This document shows, in pieces, positions 7,361-15,249 of a stretch of DNA of 33,701 nucleotides; position 1 is the first letter of the stretch, and each line of letters opens with the position of its first letter. Source of the stretch: Thiothrix eikelboomii (GTDB taxonomy: Bacteria > Pseudomonadota > Gammaproteobacteria > Thiotrichales > Thiotrichaceae). Below the pieces are notes generated by a model. It had not been told where the DNA came from. It did not search any database and was given only the letters and a program-made list of their open reading frames with translations. Location of the stretch: contig NZ_FUYB01000028.1 of assembly GCF_900167255.1 (NCBI RefSeq), positions 1-33,701 of the forward strand, given 5' to 3'. The position numbers and the translations under genes were made by a program.

Positions 7361-10323
7361 AGCGCTTATATAAACAAGCTCATGAGCGCATTGACCGCTC
7401 GCAAATCATTCATTTTCATTGGCAGGGTGCGCATTATACAGGCTATGCCGGAGATACTTTAGCTTCAGCTCTCTTAGCCAATGATGTGAAATTAATTGGG
7501 CGTAGTTTTAAATACGGTCGCCAACGCGGAATTATGGCAGCAGGGGTCGAAGAACCGAATGCTTTAGTGGTGCTAGAGCCAAATTCGGGCTATCACCTAC
7601 CGAATGCACGTGCGACGGAAGTCGAAATCTATCCCGAGATGGTTGCACAGCCCGCCAGTGGGATTCCTTCGATTAATGAAGATGTTCGAGCTTGGCTTAA
7701 ACCTTTGCATCGTTTTATGGCGGCCGGTTTTTATTATAAAACCTTTATGTCTCCTGCTAGTTGGTGGCCAAAATATGAAGAGCAACTGCGTAAATTAGCG
7801 GGGTTTGCGCCTGCACCGAGCCAACCGGATGCCGAAACTTATGATCACTATCATCGCCAAACTGATGTTGCTGTCGTGGGGGGCGGGGCTGCGGGTTTAG
7901 CAGCGGCCTTAGCGGCTGCCAATGCAGGGTCGACTGTCTTGTTGCTTGATGAGCGTCCACAACTGGGCGGTGAATTAGTCGTGGATGCAGCGCGTGATCC
8001 AGAAGCCGCCGCTTGGTTGGCAAGGACGCGCGCGGCTTTAGAGGCGCATGCCAAAGTGCAAATTCTGGTGCGTACCACGGCTTATGCTCTGCATGATTTT
8101 AATCTGTTACTCGCCTTAGAGCGTCGCCAGGATCATTTGCCTTTGGGCTCACGCAATCCTAAGCTGACGCGCCAACGCTTGCATCGGATTCGTGCTCATA
8201 AGGTGATACTCGCCACGGGCAGTCATGAACGCCCGTTGATGTTTGCGAATAATGATTTGCCGGGGGTGATGCTGGCCAGTGCAGTGAGTCGTTATCAATA
8301 TGAATACTCCGTGCTGTGTGGTAGCAAACCCTTAGTGGTGGGCAATAATGACAGTATCTATGACGTAGCCCGTGATTTAGTAAAGGCGGGTACGCGCCCT
8401 ACAGTGGTGGATTGTCGTATCGGTTATGATGCCAGTGATTTAACCAAACTCGGGGTGCTTGTTAAGCAAGGCTATACCGTGGTGAAAGCCGAAGGTCGTG
8501 ATAGTGTCGAGCGGGCTTTAATTGCCAAAACCGCTTATAGCGATACGCACGGCTGGGTCGTCGGTGAGTCACCGGAAACGGTGTCTTGCGATTTGATTGC
8601 CTGCTCGGGCGGTTTTAGCCCCTTAGTCCATTTAGATTGCCATACAGGTTCTAAGCCTTGGTTTTCGACCGAGCATCAAGCTTTTATGCCTGCTTGCGAT
8701 AAACCGCATCGTTATGTTGCAGGAAGTGTGAATGGGCAAAGTAATTGGCAAGGTGCAGCCGCAGAAGGTGAATATGTCGGTCTATTAGCGGCGGGGCAAG
8801 CTGCAAATCCGGTGGCTGCTCCGAAGCTCCTAATGGTGGCTGATTTTATTTGCCCCGAGCTCGGGCGCGATAAAATTTTTCTTGATATGCAAAATGATGT
8901 AAAAGCCTCGGATCTTGAGTTGGCGATTCGTGAGAATTATCGCTCGATTGAGCATATCAAGCGTTATACCGCTTTAGGCTTTGGTACGGATCAAGGCAAA
9001 ACCGGGAATGTGAATGGGATTGCCGTGGCCGCAAAAATCATGCAGCTGCCGATCGCTGAGGTCGGTACGACGACTTTTCGCCCAATGTACACGCCAGTGA
9101 CGATGGGTGTATTAGCAGGGAGTGAAGTGGGCCTACATTCTGACCCACAACGCTTTACGCCGATGCAGGCTTCGCATATGGCTCAAGGCGCTGAGTTTGA
9201 AGTGGTCGGGCAATGGATGCGCCCTTGGTATTTCCCGCAAGGCTCGGAAAATCTGCATCAAGCGGTGGCTCGCGAATGCTTAGCCGTGCGCAATAGTCTT
9301 GGGATGATGGATGCCTCGACTCTAGGCAAGATTGATATTCAAGGCCCTGATGCGCGTGAATTTTTAGCACGAGTGTATACCAATAACTGGGCTAAGCTCG
9401 CTCCGGGTAAATGCCGTTACGGTTTAATGTGCGATGAAAACGGCATGATCATTGATGATGGTGTCACTGCTTGTCTGAGCGATACCCATTTCTTAATGAC
9501 AACCACGACGGGGGGGGCAGCGCGCATCTATACACATCTGGAGACTTGGTTACAAACGGAATGGCCAGATCTGGAGGTCTATCTCACTAGTGTCACTGAT
9601 CATTGGTCAACCACGGGAGTTGTCGGCCCTAAAGCTCGGCGTTTAATGGAAAAGCTCTGCAAAGATGTGGATTTTAGTGCAGCGAATTTCCCCTTCATGG
9701 ATTGGCGCGAAGGTACGGTTTGTGGCATTCCAGCGCGGATTATGCGGATTAGCTTCTCGGGTGAATTGTCTTATGAGATCAATGTGCAAGCTAATTACGG
9801 GCGCTTCCTTTGGGATAGCGTGCTCGAGGCGGGTAAGGCCTTTAATATTACCCCGTATGGCACTGAAACCATGCATGTGTTGCGTGCTGAAAAAGGCTAT
9901 GTGATTGTCGGCCAAGATACCGACGGCTCAATCACCCCGTATGATGCGAATATGGCTTGGGCCGTCTCACTGAATAAATCGTATCCATTTTTGGGTCAAC
10001 GGGCTTTAACTCGTAGTGATACCGCCCGTGCAGGCCGCAAGCAACTGGTCGGTTTACTCACCGATGAGCCGGATAAAGTCTTGAATGAAGGCTGCCAATT
10101 AGTCGCGGAAACAGGCAGTAAAGCCATGATCGGGCATGTGACTTCCAGCTATTTCAGCCCTGTGCTTGGGCGTTCGATTGCGCTGGCAGTCGTCAAGGGG
10201 GGCTTGGATCTGCTGGGGACGAAGATTTACGCTAAGCCTTTATCCTATGAAGTGATTCCAGTGACGATTGTTGATAGTGTGTTCTACGATCAAGCCAAGG
10301 AGAAAAGTGATGGCGAAATTTGA
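7357..10323 (+). CDS. soxA: Sarcosine oxidase subunit alpha
   Basis: The 988-residue large subunit. Domain order: an N-terminal 2Fe-2S ferredoxin-like fold without its cluster (about 10-95, with GRSFKYGRQRGI); a dinucleotide-binding module with VVGGGAAGLAAALAAA (G175-G180) that holds NAD+; a middle region; and from about residue 590 a GcvT-type folate domain that binds tetrahydrofolate and takes the formaldehyde equivalent to make 5,10-methylene-THF. It starts by ATGA overlap with soxD and ends 14 nt inside soxG. No frameshift or missing motif seen. Confidence 0.95.
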   Translation: MKRLYKQAHERIDRSQIIHFHWQGAHYTGYAGDTLASALLANDVKLIGRSFKYGRQRGIMAAGVEEPNALVVLEPNSGYHLPNARATEVEIYPEMVAQPASGIPSINEDVRAWLKPLHRFMAAGFYYKTFMSPASWWPKYEEQLRKLAGFAPAPSQPDAETYDHYHRQTDVAVVGGGAAGLAAALAAANAGSTVLLLDERPQLGGELVVDAARDPEAAAWLARTRAALEAHAKVQILVRTTAYALHDFNLLLALERRQDHLPLGSRNPKLTRQRLHRIRAHKVILATGSHERPLMFANNDLPGVMLASAVSRYQYEYSVLCGSKPLVVGNNDSIYDVARDLVKAGTRPTVVDCRIGYDASDLTKLGVLVKQGYTVVKAEGRDSVERALIAKTAYSDTHGWVVGESPETVSCDLIACSGGFSPLVHLDCHTGSKPWFSTEHQAFMPACDKPHRYVAGSVNGQSNWQGAAAEGEYVGLLAAGQAANPVAAPKLLMVADFICPELGRDKIFLDMQNDVKASDLELAIRENYRSIEHIKRYTALGFGTDQGKTGNVNGIAVAAKIMQLPIAEVGTTTFRPMYTPVTMGVLAGSEVGLHSDPQRFTPMQASHMAQGAEFEVVGQWMRPWYFPQGSENLHQAVARECLAVRNSLGMMDASTLGKIDIQGPDAREFLARVYTNNWAKLAPGKCRYGLMCDENGMIIDDGVTACLSDTHFLMTTTTGGAARIYTHLETWLQTEWPDLEVYLTSVTDHWSTTGVVGPKARRLMEKLCKDVDFSAANFPFMDWREGTVCGIPARIMRISFSGELSYEINVQANYGRFLWDSVLEAGKAFNITPYGTETMHVLRAEKGYVIVGQDTDGSITPYDANMAWAVSLNKSYPFLGQRALTRSDTARAGRKQLVGLLTDEPDKVLNEGCQLVAETGSKAMIGHVTSSYFSPVLGRSIALAVVKGGLDLLGTKIYAKPLSYEVIPVTIVDSVFYDQAKEKSDGEI

Positions 10324-10870
10324 GACGGCCTTAGAAGGTCTGGATTTTAATGCCTTGGCTGGCAACGGTTTTCAAGTCAGTGAAGAACGCAACTATGGTT
10401 ATGTGGTGTTGCGGATTCGCCCGAATACGGCGGGCGCAGTCGAGGCTTTAGGTCAATTAGGCATCCAACTGCCGACTGCTTTAGGCATGACAGGTTCACT
10501 AGAGACTAAGCTAGTGAAGTGGATTAGCCCCGATGAGTATTTAATTACGCTGCTCCTCAGTCAAAAAGATGCTTTTATTCAAGACGCGAAAGCCGCTTTG
10601 AAGGGTAGTTTTGCGGCCGTGGTGGATAACTCAGGTGGCTATTCGTTATTGAAACTTGCTGGTGAGCATCGCTATGATGTTTTAGCTAAGAACTGTGTTT
10701 ATGACTGCGCGAAGTTTTTAACCGAAGGTAAAGTGGTTTCGACGCTCTTTTCTAAGGCTTCAGCGGTGATTTATCAGCTTGATGCTAACCATGTTTATCT
10801 GATGGTGCGTTGGTCGTTTGCGGATTATGCCTTTAAGGTGTTAGAGGTGAGTTCGAAAGAGTTTAGATAA
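10310..10870 (+). CDS. soxG: Sarcosine oxidase subunit gamma
   Basis: The 186-residue subunit that packs against the folate domain of the alpha subunit. RIRPNTAGAVEALGQLGIQLPTALG and KWISPDEYLITL are typical. A longer frame starts at 10268, but the ATG at 10310 follows AAGGAG (10297-10302) and gives the family N-terminus, overlapping the soxA stop by 14 nt. It is the last gene of the operon. Its 3' end is part of a perfect 14-bp inverted repeat whose right arm covers the stop codon. Confidence 0.93.
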   Translation: MAKFETALEGLDFNALAGNGFQVSEERNYGYVVLRIRPNTAGAVEALGQLGIQLPTALGMTGSLETKLVKWISPDEYLITLLLSQKDAFIQDAKAALKGSFAAVVDNSGGYSLLKLAGEHRYDVLAKNCVYDCAKFLTEGKVVSTLFSKASAVIYQLDANHVYLMVRWSFADYAFKVLEVSSKEFR

Positions 10871-10878
10871 ACATGGTT
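10787..10878. repeat. 14-bp inverted repeat at the 3' end of soxG
   Basis: AACCATGTTTATCT (10787-10800) and AGATAAACATGGTT (10865-10878) are perfect inverse copies 64 nt apart, the second spanning the soxG stop codon. They could form a long-range stem in the mRNA. Confidence 0.5.
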
Positions 10879-10932
10879 GAATGATATTGAAGAAGCCCTC
10901 TCCCCGGCCCTTTCCCCCAGATGCATAAGTAT

Positions 10933-11082
10933 CTACACACATTGTCGGACGGTTTTTTTCAGACCGTCCAATTGTGCAAGGGTGTAAGTCTCCATGATTT
11001 CCAGCATGGCTAATAATGTCCACAGTCCATCCAATAGAGCTGGATAAGTTGGTGGTTTCTTTTTCACTTGTCGCCCACTCAC
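10933..11082 (-). CDS. Possible small protein or gene remnant
   Basis: A 49-residue frame starting with GTG, not the frame with the longest open stretch here. Its product (VSGRQVKKKPPTYPALLDGL, then a leucine-rich amphipathic stretch up to LKKTVRQCV) looks more protein-like than the overlapping 87-residue frame at 10841-11104. No ribosome binding site is clear and no family is recognised; it may be the tail of a decayed gene. The rest of 10871-11163 shows no gene I can support. Confidence 0.25.
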   Translation of the reverse strand: MSGRQVKKKPPTYPALLDGLWTLLAMLEIMETYTLAQLDGLKKTVRQCV

Positions 11083-11163
11083 CTTGGCAGGACGGATATT
11101 TCACCTGAAGGCTTGCCGTCAGAACCTCTTTTAGGGCTTACTAGGTGCTAAAAGGGACTACTA

Positions 11164-11203
11164 GAAACACAAAACCCCTTACAGATTGCGGCCTGTAAAG
11201 GGT
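11164..11203 (-). terminator. Native ssrA terminator, displaced by the integrated element
   Basis: On the minus strand CCCTTTACAG and CTGTAAGGGG (11193-11202 and 11175-11184) form a 10-bp stem with one mismatch, followed by TTTTGTGTTTC. It lies about 30 nt beyond the left 31-bp repeat on the chromosome side, so before integration it followed the tmRNA 3' end closely. It is now 4 kb from ssrA. Confidence 0.7.
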
Positions 11204-11233
11204 CTCGGGTCTAGTTGGTACTTGGTGAAACTA

Positions 11234-11264
11234 TAAAGTGGTGGAGGCGGGGGGAATTGAACCC
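11234..11264. repeat. Left attachment repeat (attL core)
   Basis: 31 bases identical to 15219-15249, being a duplicate of the last ~26 nt of tmRNA plus 5 nt. Beyond it, toward lower coordinates, lies the original sequence downstream of ssrA, including its terminator. Confidence 0.9.
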
Positions 11265-11275
11265 TTAGCTTTTTT

Positions 11276-11293
11276 CATATTATCAATCACCTA
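11276..11293 (-). promoter_or_regulatory. Ribosome binding site and ATG of rep, stranded at attL
   Basis: On the minus strand AGGTGA (11288-11293 area), 8 nt and then ATG AAA AAA GCT AAG runs into the 31-bp repeat. In the integrated state this frame ends after 15 codons at a TAG just past the repeat (11231-11233). In the excised circle the same frame continues into the 612 codons of rep. Confidence 0.7.
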
Positions 11294-11323
11294 CTGTAGT
11301 TCATAATGTAGTTTGTGCCAGTC

Positions 11324-11346
11324 TTTTTGCTGCTTTTCAGCAAAAA
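11324..11346. repeat. Short palindrome between int and the left end
   Basis: TTTTTGCTG and CAGCAAAAA form a 9-bp stem with a 5-nt loop. Because the T-run precedes and the A-run follows the stem on both strands, it does not look like an intrinsic terminator. It may be a protein-binding site near attP. Confidence 0.35.
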
Positions 11347-11371
11347 CTATATAAAATTATGTTGATTTAGT

Positions 11372-12460
11372 CTATATCAATGCTGAAGGTATCCATCGCC
11401 CATAAACCTTCCGAATCATGCCCCAGTCTTTATGCCCCATTTCCTTTGCTACCCACATAGGCTCCTCACCTCTTGAGAGCAACATAGAAGCAAAAGTATG
11501 GCGGGTTTGGTACGGTTCTCTGTATTTCACCCCAGCTTTTTTAAGTGCTGGTATCCAAACGGTTTTTCTGATGCTTTGGTCATTTTTCCACGGTTGATCT
11601 TTACGCGAATCATGGAAAATAGTTTCATTTAGTGAGCCAGTGTAGGCATATTGGCTAAGTAGGGCTTGTTGAGCCTGAGCTTGTAAGGTGACTGTTCTAG
11701 AGCCAGCAGCGGTTTTAGGTTTTTTGATAATGCCCCTTACTTTAGCTCGACGTACATAAAACCGATTATTTTCAAAATCTATGTCTTGCCATGTTAGGGC
11801 AATTAGCTCAGAAGTTCTTAAGCCTGACCAAAATGCAAACTGTATAAGATTCTTTTCTTGCCCTTCTAATTGGTACAGGATGTTTTCAATTTCATCTAAA
11901 GAAAAGGGTTCTGGTTCACGCGGTGAAATAGTCAGGTTTTTGATTCTATCTAAGGGGTTTTTTTCGATTATTTCATCAAGATATAGCTCCTCATATAGAC
12001 GCCGTAAGGGAGTCAAAATATTGTTTTTTCTTTTGTTGGAACAAGTTAGTTGAGCAAGCCATGTTTTAAGTTGAATAACTGATAATTCAGCAATTTTAAG
12101 AGTACCAAACTGTGGGATCAGGTGATGGAAAATGGCACTATTATAGCCATGTAGGGTACTAAGTTCATACTGGGGTTCATTTCGCTTTAACCAGTCTTTT
12201 AAGGCTTCTTGAATAGTGTACTGATCAGCACGGCCTTGGCGAAAAGTCTTGGCTTTTTTGCTAGAAGGAAAATGTTTTGAGTAATCAAAAGTGCCATTTT
12301 TTATTTCGTATAAGATAGCCTGCCGCTTTTGTTGTAGCTGTTTCATAGCAGACTTAGTAGGTGGCATAGGAAGGGTTTCACGACAGCGTTGACCTTGGTA
12401 GGTAAAGGTTAGAACTGCACTATTCCCACGAATGGTTATGCCTTTGTGCTCGCTAGCCAT
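11372..12460 (-). CDS. int: Site-specific tyrosine recombinase (integrase)
   Basis: Catalyses integration into, and with Xis excision from, the ssrA 3' end. The 362-residue protein has an N-terminal arm-binding domain (1-65, GITIRGNSAVLTFTYQGQRC), a core-binding domain (about 80-170) and a catalytic domain with Arg215 (SGLRTSEL), Lys249, Arg320 in YQTRHTFAS, His343 (GHKD) and the nucleophile Tyr353 (KVYGRW). Tyr317 takes the place of the first box II histidine, as is common in this branch. It starts after AAGGCGG, overlaps the xis-like gene by 25 nt and sits at the left end, next to attL, as expected. Confidence 0.93.
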   Translation of the reverse strand: MASEHKGITIRGNSAVLTFTYQGQRCRETLPMPPTKSAMKQLQQKRQAILYEIKNGTFDYSKHFPSSKKAKTFRQGRADQYTIQEALKDWLKRNEPQYELSTLHGYNSAIFHHLIPQFGTLKIAELSVIQLKTWLAQLTCSNKRKNNILTPLRRLYEELYLDEIIEKNPLDRIKNLTISPREPEPFSLDEIENILYQLEGQEKNLIQFAFWSGLRTSELIALTWQDIDFENNRFYVRRAKVRGIIKKPKTAAGSRTVTLQAQAQQALLSQYAYTGSLNETIFHDSRKDQPWKNDQSIRKTVWIPALKKAGVKYREPYQTRHTFASMLLSRGEEPMWVAKEMGHKDWGMIRKVYGRWIPSALI

Positions 12461-12627
12461 TCATTTACCGCCTTTACAACAATAAGGTTTCTATTCGTAG
12501 GTGATTTGATCCAATGAACACCTTTAACCCAAATACCCTTTTTTAGGTACTGCCGGATAGCCTCTTCTGTAAAGCCGCTAATTTCTGCAAATTTTTTGAT
12601 AGTGATGTAAGCATTAACAGTAGTCAT
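12436..12627 (-). CDS. Putative excisionase / AlpA-like DNA-binding protein
   Basis: A 63-residue protein with a MerR/Xis-type winged-helix pattern: ITIKKFAEISGFTEEAIRQYLKKGIWVKGVHWIKSPTNRNLIVV. Such proteins bend DNA to help the integrase excise the element and can also act as regulators. It lies just before int with a 25-nt overlap and is joined to the gene upstream by an ATGA overlap, so it is part of a three-gene operon. Confidence 0.75.
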   Translation of the reverse strand: MTTVNAYITIKKFAEISGFTEEAIRQYLKKGIWVKGVHWIKSPTNRNLIVVKAVNEWLASTKA

Positions 12628-13022
12628 TTGCTTGGCCCTTCAAAAGCTTCAGCTATACGCTTGACCTCATCTTCATTAGCCAAATTGCCTTTATTAGGTA
12701 CTTTTTTTCTACCCATGATCACCGCCCAGAAGCTACCCAGCTTTTCAGTAATGGCATAGCCGATGCTTTTCTTTCTGCCCATTTCGGTAATCTCAGGGCA
12801 AACATCTTGAAACTTAATGCCTAATACCTTCTCGTAACGACGATAGGTAGCAGGTGTATGTAATAGCTTTAATACACGCCAGCCAAAATACTGGCCTACA
12901 ACCAAAGCACCTAAAGCGCTTTCAAGAGTAGTGGCTACACCTTGAAACTCGCGCATTTTTTGCAGAATGGCTTCTTCTGTTTCCTTATCAACCATTAGCA
13001 AATGGCTTATATGCTCATTCAT
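12624..13022 (-). CDS. Hypothetical protein of small integrative elements
   Basis: A 132-residue protein and first gene of the orf132-xis-int operon. The first 70 residues look helical (VDKETEEAILQKMREFQGVATTLESALGALVVGQYFGW, then ATYRRYEKVLGI), followed by a basic stretch with IMGRKKVPNKG. I have seen similar proteins described next to integrase and AlpA genes, but the function is not known; a regulatory or DNA-binding role would fit its place. A good promoter lies 35 nt upstream. Confidence 0.6.
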   Translation of the reverse strand: MNEHISHLLMVDKETEEAILQKMREFQGVATTLESALGALVVGQYFGWRVLKLLHTPATYRRYEKVLGIKFQDVCPEITEMGRKKSIGYAITEKLGSFWAVIMGRKKVPNKGNLANEDEVKRIAEAFEGPSK

Positions 13023-13056
13023 AGTATGATGTCTTTCATAGTTAATAGTAATTTTA

Positions 13057-13084
13057 ATAATATACTAGTGACTACTATAGTCAA
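13057..13084 (-). promoter_or_regulatory. Promoter and possible operator of the orf132-xis-int operon
   Basis: On the minus strand TTGACT (13079-13084), a 16-nt spacer and TATTAT (13057-13062). The spacer and flanks hold repeated ATAGT/ACTAT units, including the palindromes ACTATAGT (13074-13081) and ACTAGT (13064-13069), so a repressor site may overlap the promoter. Confidence 0.5.
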
Positions 13085-13086
13085 TA

Positions 13087-13314
13087 CTATGATTGAAGTA
13101 TGGCCAATTCAGATTGAAATTCAAGTTTACTAAACTGTCTAAGCTCATCTTGAAACTTCACAACTATTTCAATTTGTTCGTTTAATGTCAGTACACCACA
13201 GACATGTCCTATGTTTGATAATTGAGGTCTTTCATTGTGTGATGCTACGTTTTTCTTTAAAACTACATGCCGATAGATCAGTGTCACAGCCTCATCTAGT
13301 GTAAATTCACTCAT
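13087..13314 (-). CDS. Hypothetical protein
   Basis: A 75-residue frame between rep and the integrase operon. The product is mildly acidic and largely helical, with no motif I recognise. Only a weak AAGAG precedes the ATG. Its stop codon abuts the promoter of the next operon. Likely a small accessory or control gene of the element, but it could be spurious. Confidence 0.4.
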   Translation of the reverse strand: MSEFTLDEAVTLIYRHVVLKKNVASHNERPQLSNIGHVCGVLTLNEQIEIVVKFQDELRQFSKLEFQSELAILQS

Positions 13315-13404
13315 GCTTATTGAACTCTTAAGGTGATGTAAGAAGTTAGCGTTTAGGGTTTTTCATGGTTAGTACAGTTATTGATACAAGTCCAAGTTTT
13401 AATC

Positions 13405-13465
13405 GTGGGCTACTTCCCTTCGTTGCTCCTCCTGTCCGTCGTCGCATCTCGTGGAAGTAGCCCAC
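13405..13465. repeat. Stem-loop 1 at the rep 3' end
   Basis: GTGGGCTACTTCC (13405-13417) and GGAAGTAGCCCAC (13453-13465) are perfect inverse copies with a 35-nt loop. The rep stop codon lies in the left arm. Confidence 0.6.
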
Positions 13466-15248
13466 TCAGAACGCTTCCAGCGCGGTTGCTCCCTCTCACT
13501 GTTGAACTCCCCGCTTCCTCGCAGGCTCCACGCGGGGAGTTCAACAGTGAACCGGCAGCTCTTGTGTTAACAGTCCAATAGTGTTTACGGCAGTCGTAAG
13601 CAATACCTTTTGCAATAACTCCGACAATGCGTTGGTGACTTGATTCTAGATAGCGATTTTCCGCAGTTTGAGTAATTTCGCCAGTTTCTTGGTGTAGATG
13701 CCACCCATAGTCATAATAAGGTTTGATAAGGTGATTTTTTCTAGAAAGCCCAACCCCACCCGTTGCTAGCATGAAGGCTGCCCAGTCATTAGCAGTTGCA
13801 GCTATGCGTACTTGTTCAAGTTCTTCATCTTCAACTTTATCTAGGCGACGTAACTGACGCCATACGGTTACACTGGGGCCACCTATTTGCTGGAATTGTC
13901 TAATTCCCCAAGTATTCGCCCATGTGATAATATGTTCAGCCGTCTCAGAAGCGGTTTTATCATCAGGTGTTTGATTTAGACTGTAACCGTCGATATTTTT
14001 GGCTATGTACTTTGCAATGTAGCCTGCCGCCGTGCCTTTATCAGGGTCAATATTAATGGCTTTAAAGCGATGCTCTTTGGCTCCTAGTTCGTTCGGTGTA
14101 TCTAAGAAGGCGTAATGTTGCATTACGCGCCTAACTATTGTTTTCTGTTCTTCTGGCATAAATAGCATTAAATGCCAATGAGGTGTGCCATCATGGTGGG
14201 GTTCGACTACACGAAAGCCATACAAATTGATCCCTTGGCGATGCAGTTCTGAGCGCATTAAAGCCCATAAATGCGTGAGATAGTCTTGTGCTTGTTTGGG
14301 AGTGGTTCCGTCATATTTGGGATTATTGTATCCATGTTTTAAGCAAGCATGCATTCGTGATGGAGTAGTTAAGGTGTAAAACTCTCCAACATGGCCTAAA
14401 AGCCCAGCAACTACCTCAAAACCTCTAATCCGTACCATTAATTCAGCACGACGAATAGCGGGGTTTGAAACGGAGCGATCCGCTAACTCTTGTAAGGTAT
14501 AAGTTTCGCCGTTTTCATTAGTGATGACAGTAGAGGAAAGGTAGTTTCGGTTTTGTGCTTTTTGTTGTTTATTCAGTCTAATAGCATGGTAGCTAGCATA
14601 AGAGGAGCGTGAGTGATTCACTAGCTCTATATTGCGTGCCACCGTTTCTATTCTTCTGAGGCGTAAAATTTTTATTTTACGAAACCACCAACGTTCACAG
14701 CACATGCGATTGAGAGCAGGAATGAGATCACCTTGTTTAATGCTAGGTGGAGTGAGTTGGTAACATTTAACTAATTGTTCACAGTATTGATAGGCATGTT
14801 CAGTGTTCTTTAATTGTTGCCTAAGCAAACGACAACGTGCAGCATAACCACTGGCTTTGATTTTCAGTTCTTCTGAGTTATCACAAAGGTTCAAATCCCC
14901 AATGCGTAAGCTTTTATGTATATCGACGAGCTCTTGATGAGCCTGCTCATAATCATAGCGCTTTTGAGTGTGTGCAAACCTTAATCCTAAGTCGGTTGCT
15001 AAAGGTGCAAGATCACTGAGAATTGTATGGTGTAAGTCATCATACTTAGCAGAAGAGTGATTAGACTCTTGCTTAGTTCGCGGTGGAAATGTGGCAAATT
15101 TGTGGCATAACGGAGACTGCTCTAGACCATCTGAGACTAACTGATGATTTATCTCAGATAGGCTAAAACCCTTATTTAATAAGGTCTTAGCTGGTCTGGA
15201 AGGGTCTAGATTAGATTTTAAAGTGGTGGAGGCGGGGGGAATTGAACC
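13410..15248 (-). CDS. rep: Replication endonuclease, phage P2 gpA / HUH family (start codon lost by integration)
   Basis: Rolling-circle initiator that nicks one strand at the origin and joins to its 5' end. The HUH metal motif is PHWHLMLF (His-Trp-His codons at 14172-14180) and the paired nucleophile tyrosines are in GYIAKYIAK (codons 14007-14021), the YxxxY arrangement of P2 gpA. The frame is open to 15293, but that leads into tmRNA and offers only a TTG there; no ATG occurs in the next ~190 codons. The element's left end supplies ATG plus four codons in frame once the circle is closed (617 residues in all). The last ~45 residues, rich in Gly, Ser and Arg, are encoded across two large stem-loops. 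Confidence 0.85.
   Translation of the reverse strand, partial: GSIPPASTTLKSNLDPSRPAKTLLNKGFSLSEINHQLVSDGLEQSPLCHKFATFPPRTKQESNHSSAKYDDLHHTILSDLAPLATDLGLRFAHTQKRYDYEQAHQELVDIHKSLRIGDLNLCDNSEELKIKASGYAARCRLLRQQLKNTEHAYQYCEQLVKCYQLTPPSIKQGDLIPALNRMCCERWWFRKIKILRLRRIETVARNIELVNHSRSSYASYHAIRLNKQQKAQNRNYLSSTVITNENGETYTLQELADRSVSNPAIRRAELMVRIRGFEVVAGLLGHVGEFYTLTTPSRMHACLKHGYNNPKYDGTTPKQAQDYLTHLWALMRSELHRQGINLYGFRVVEPHHDGTPHWHLMLFMPEEQKTIVRRVMQHYAFLDTPNELGAKEHRFKAINIDPDKGTAAGYIAKYIAKNIDGYSLNQTPDDKTASETAEHIITWANTWGIRQFQQIGGPSVTVWRQLRRLDKVEDEELEQVRIAATANDWAAFMLATGGVGLSRKNHLIKPYYDYGWHLHQETGEITQTAENRYLESSHQRIVGVIAKGIAYDCRKHYWTVNTRAAGSLLNSPRGACEEAGSSTVRGSNRAGSVLSGLLPRDATTDRRSNEGK
13496..13550. repeat. Stem-loop 2 at the rep 3' end
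   Basis: A perfect 19-bp inverted repeat, TCACTGTTGAACTCCCCGC (13496-13514) with its complement at 13532-13550, around a 17-nt loop. It lies within the last codons of rep. Candidate single-strand origin, nick site region, packaging signal or structured terminator. Confidence 0.65.
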
Positions 15249-15249
15249 C
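15219..15249. repeat. Right attachment repeat (attR core)
   Basis: Identical to 11234-11264. It contains the T-arm and acceptor 3' strand of tmRNA, so integration leaves ssrA complete. The rep frame crosses it without a stop. Confidence 0.9.

Larger units (their letters stand above)
11234..15249. mobile_element. 4.0-kb integrative element at the ssrA 3' end
   Basis: A perfect 31-bp direct repeat (11234-11264 and 15219-15249) bounds the region, and the right copy is the 3' end of ssrA, a common target of tyrosine integrases. Inside, all genes lie on the minus strand: rep, a 75-residue gene, a 132-residue gene, a Xis-like gene and int. The excised circle would be 3985 bp. There are no capsid, packaging-enzyme or conjugation genes, so it would be a phage satellite, a degenerate prophage or a small integrating plasmid. 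Integration recreates an intact tmRNA gene but splits rep from its start codon (see findings). Confidence 0.88.

Noticed and set aside
10841-11104. 87-residue minus-strand frame after soxG
   Set aside because: It overlaps the soxG end, has no ribosome binding site and its product has no protein-like pattern; the shorter frame at 10933-11082 looks better, though still weak.
11234-11264. tRNA gene fragment
   Set aside because: The sequence equals the 3' end of the tmRNA at 15224 and has no tRNA body; it is the attachment repeat.
11324-11346. Intrinsic terminator after int
   Set aside because: The stem starts with T-run and ends with A-run on both strands, so no U-tract follows the hairpin.
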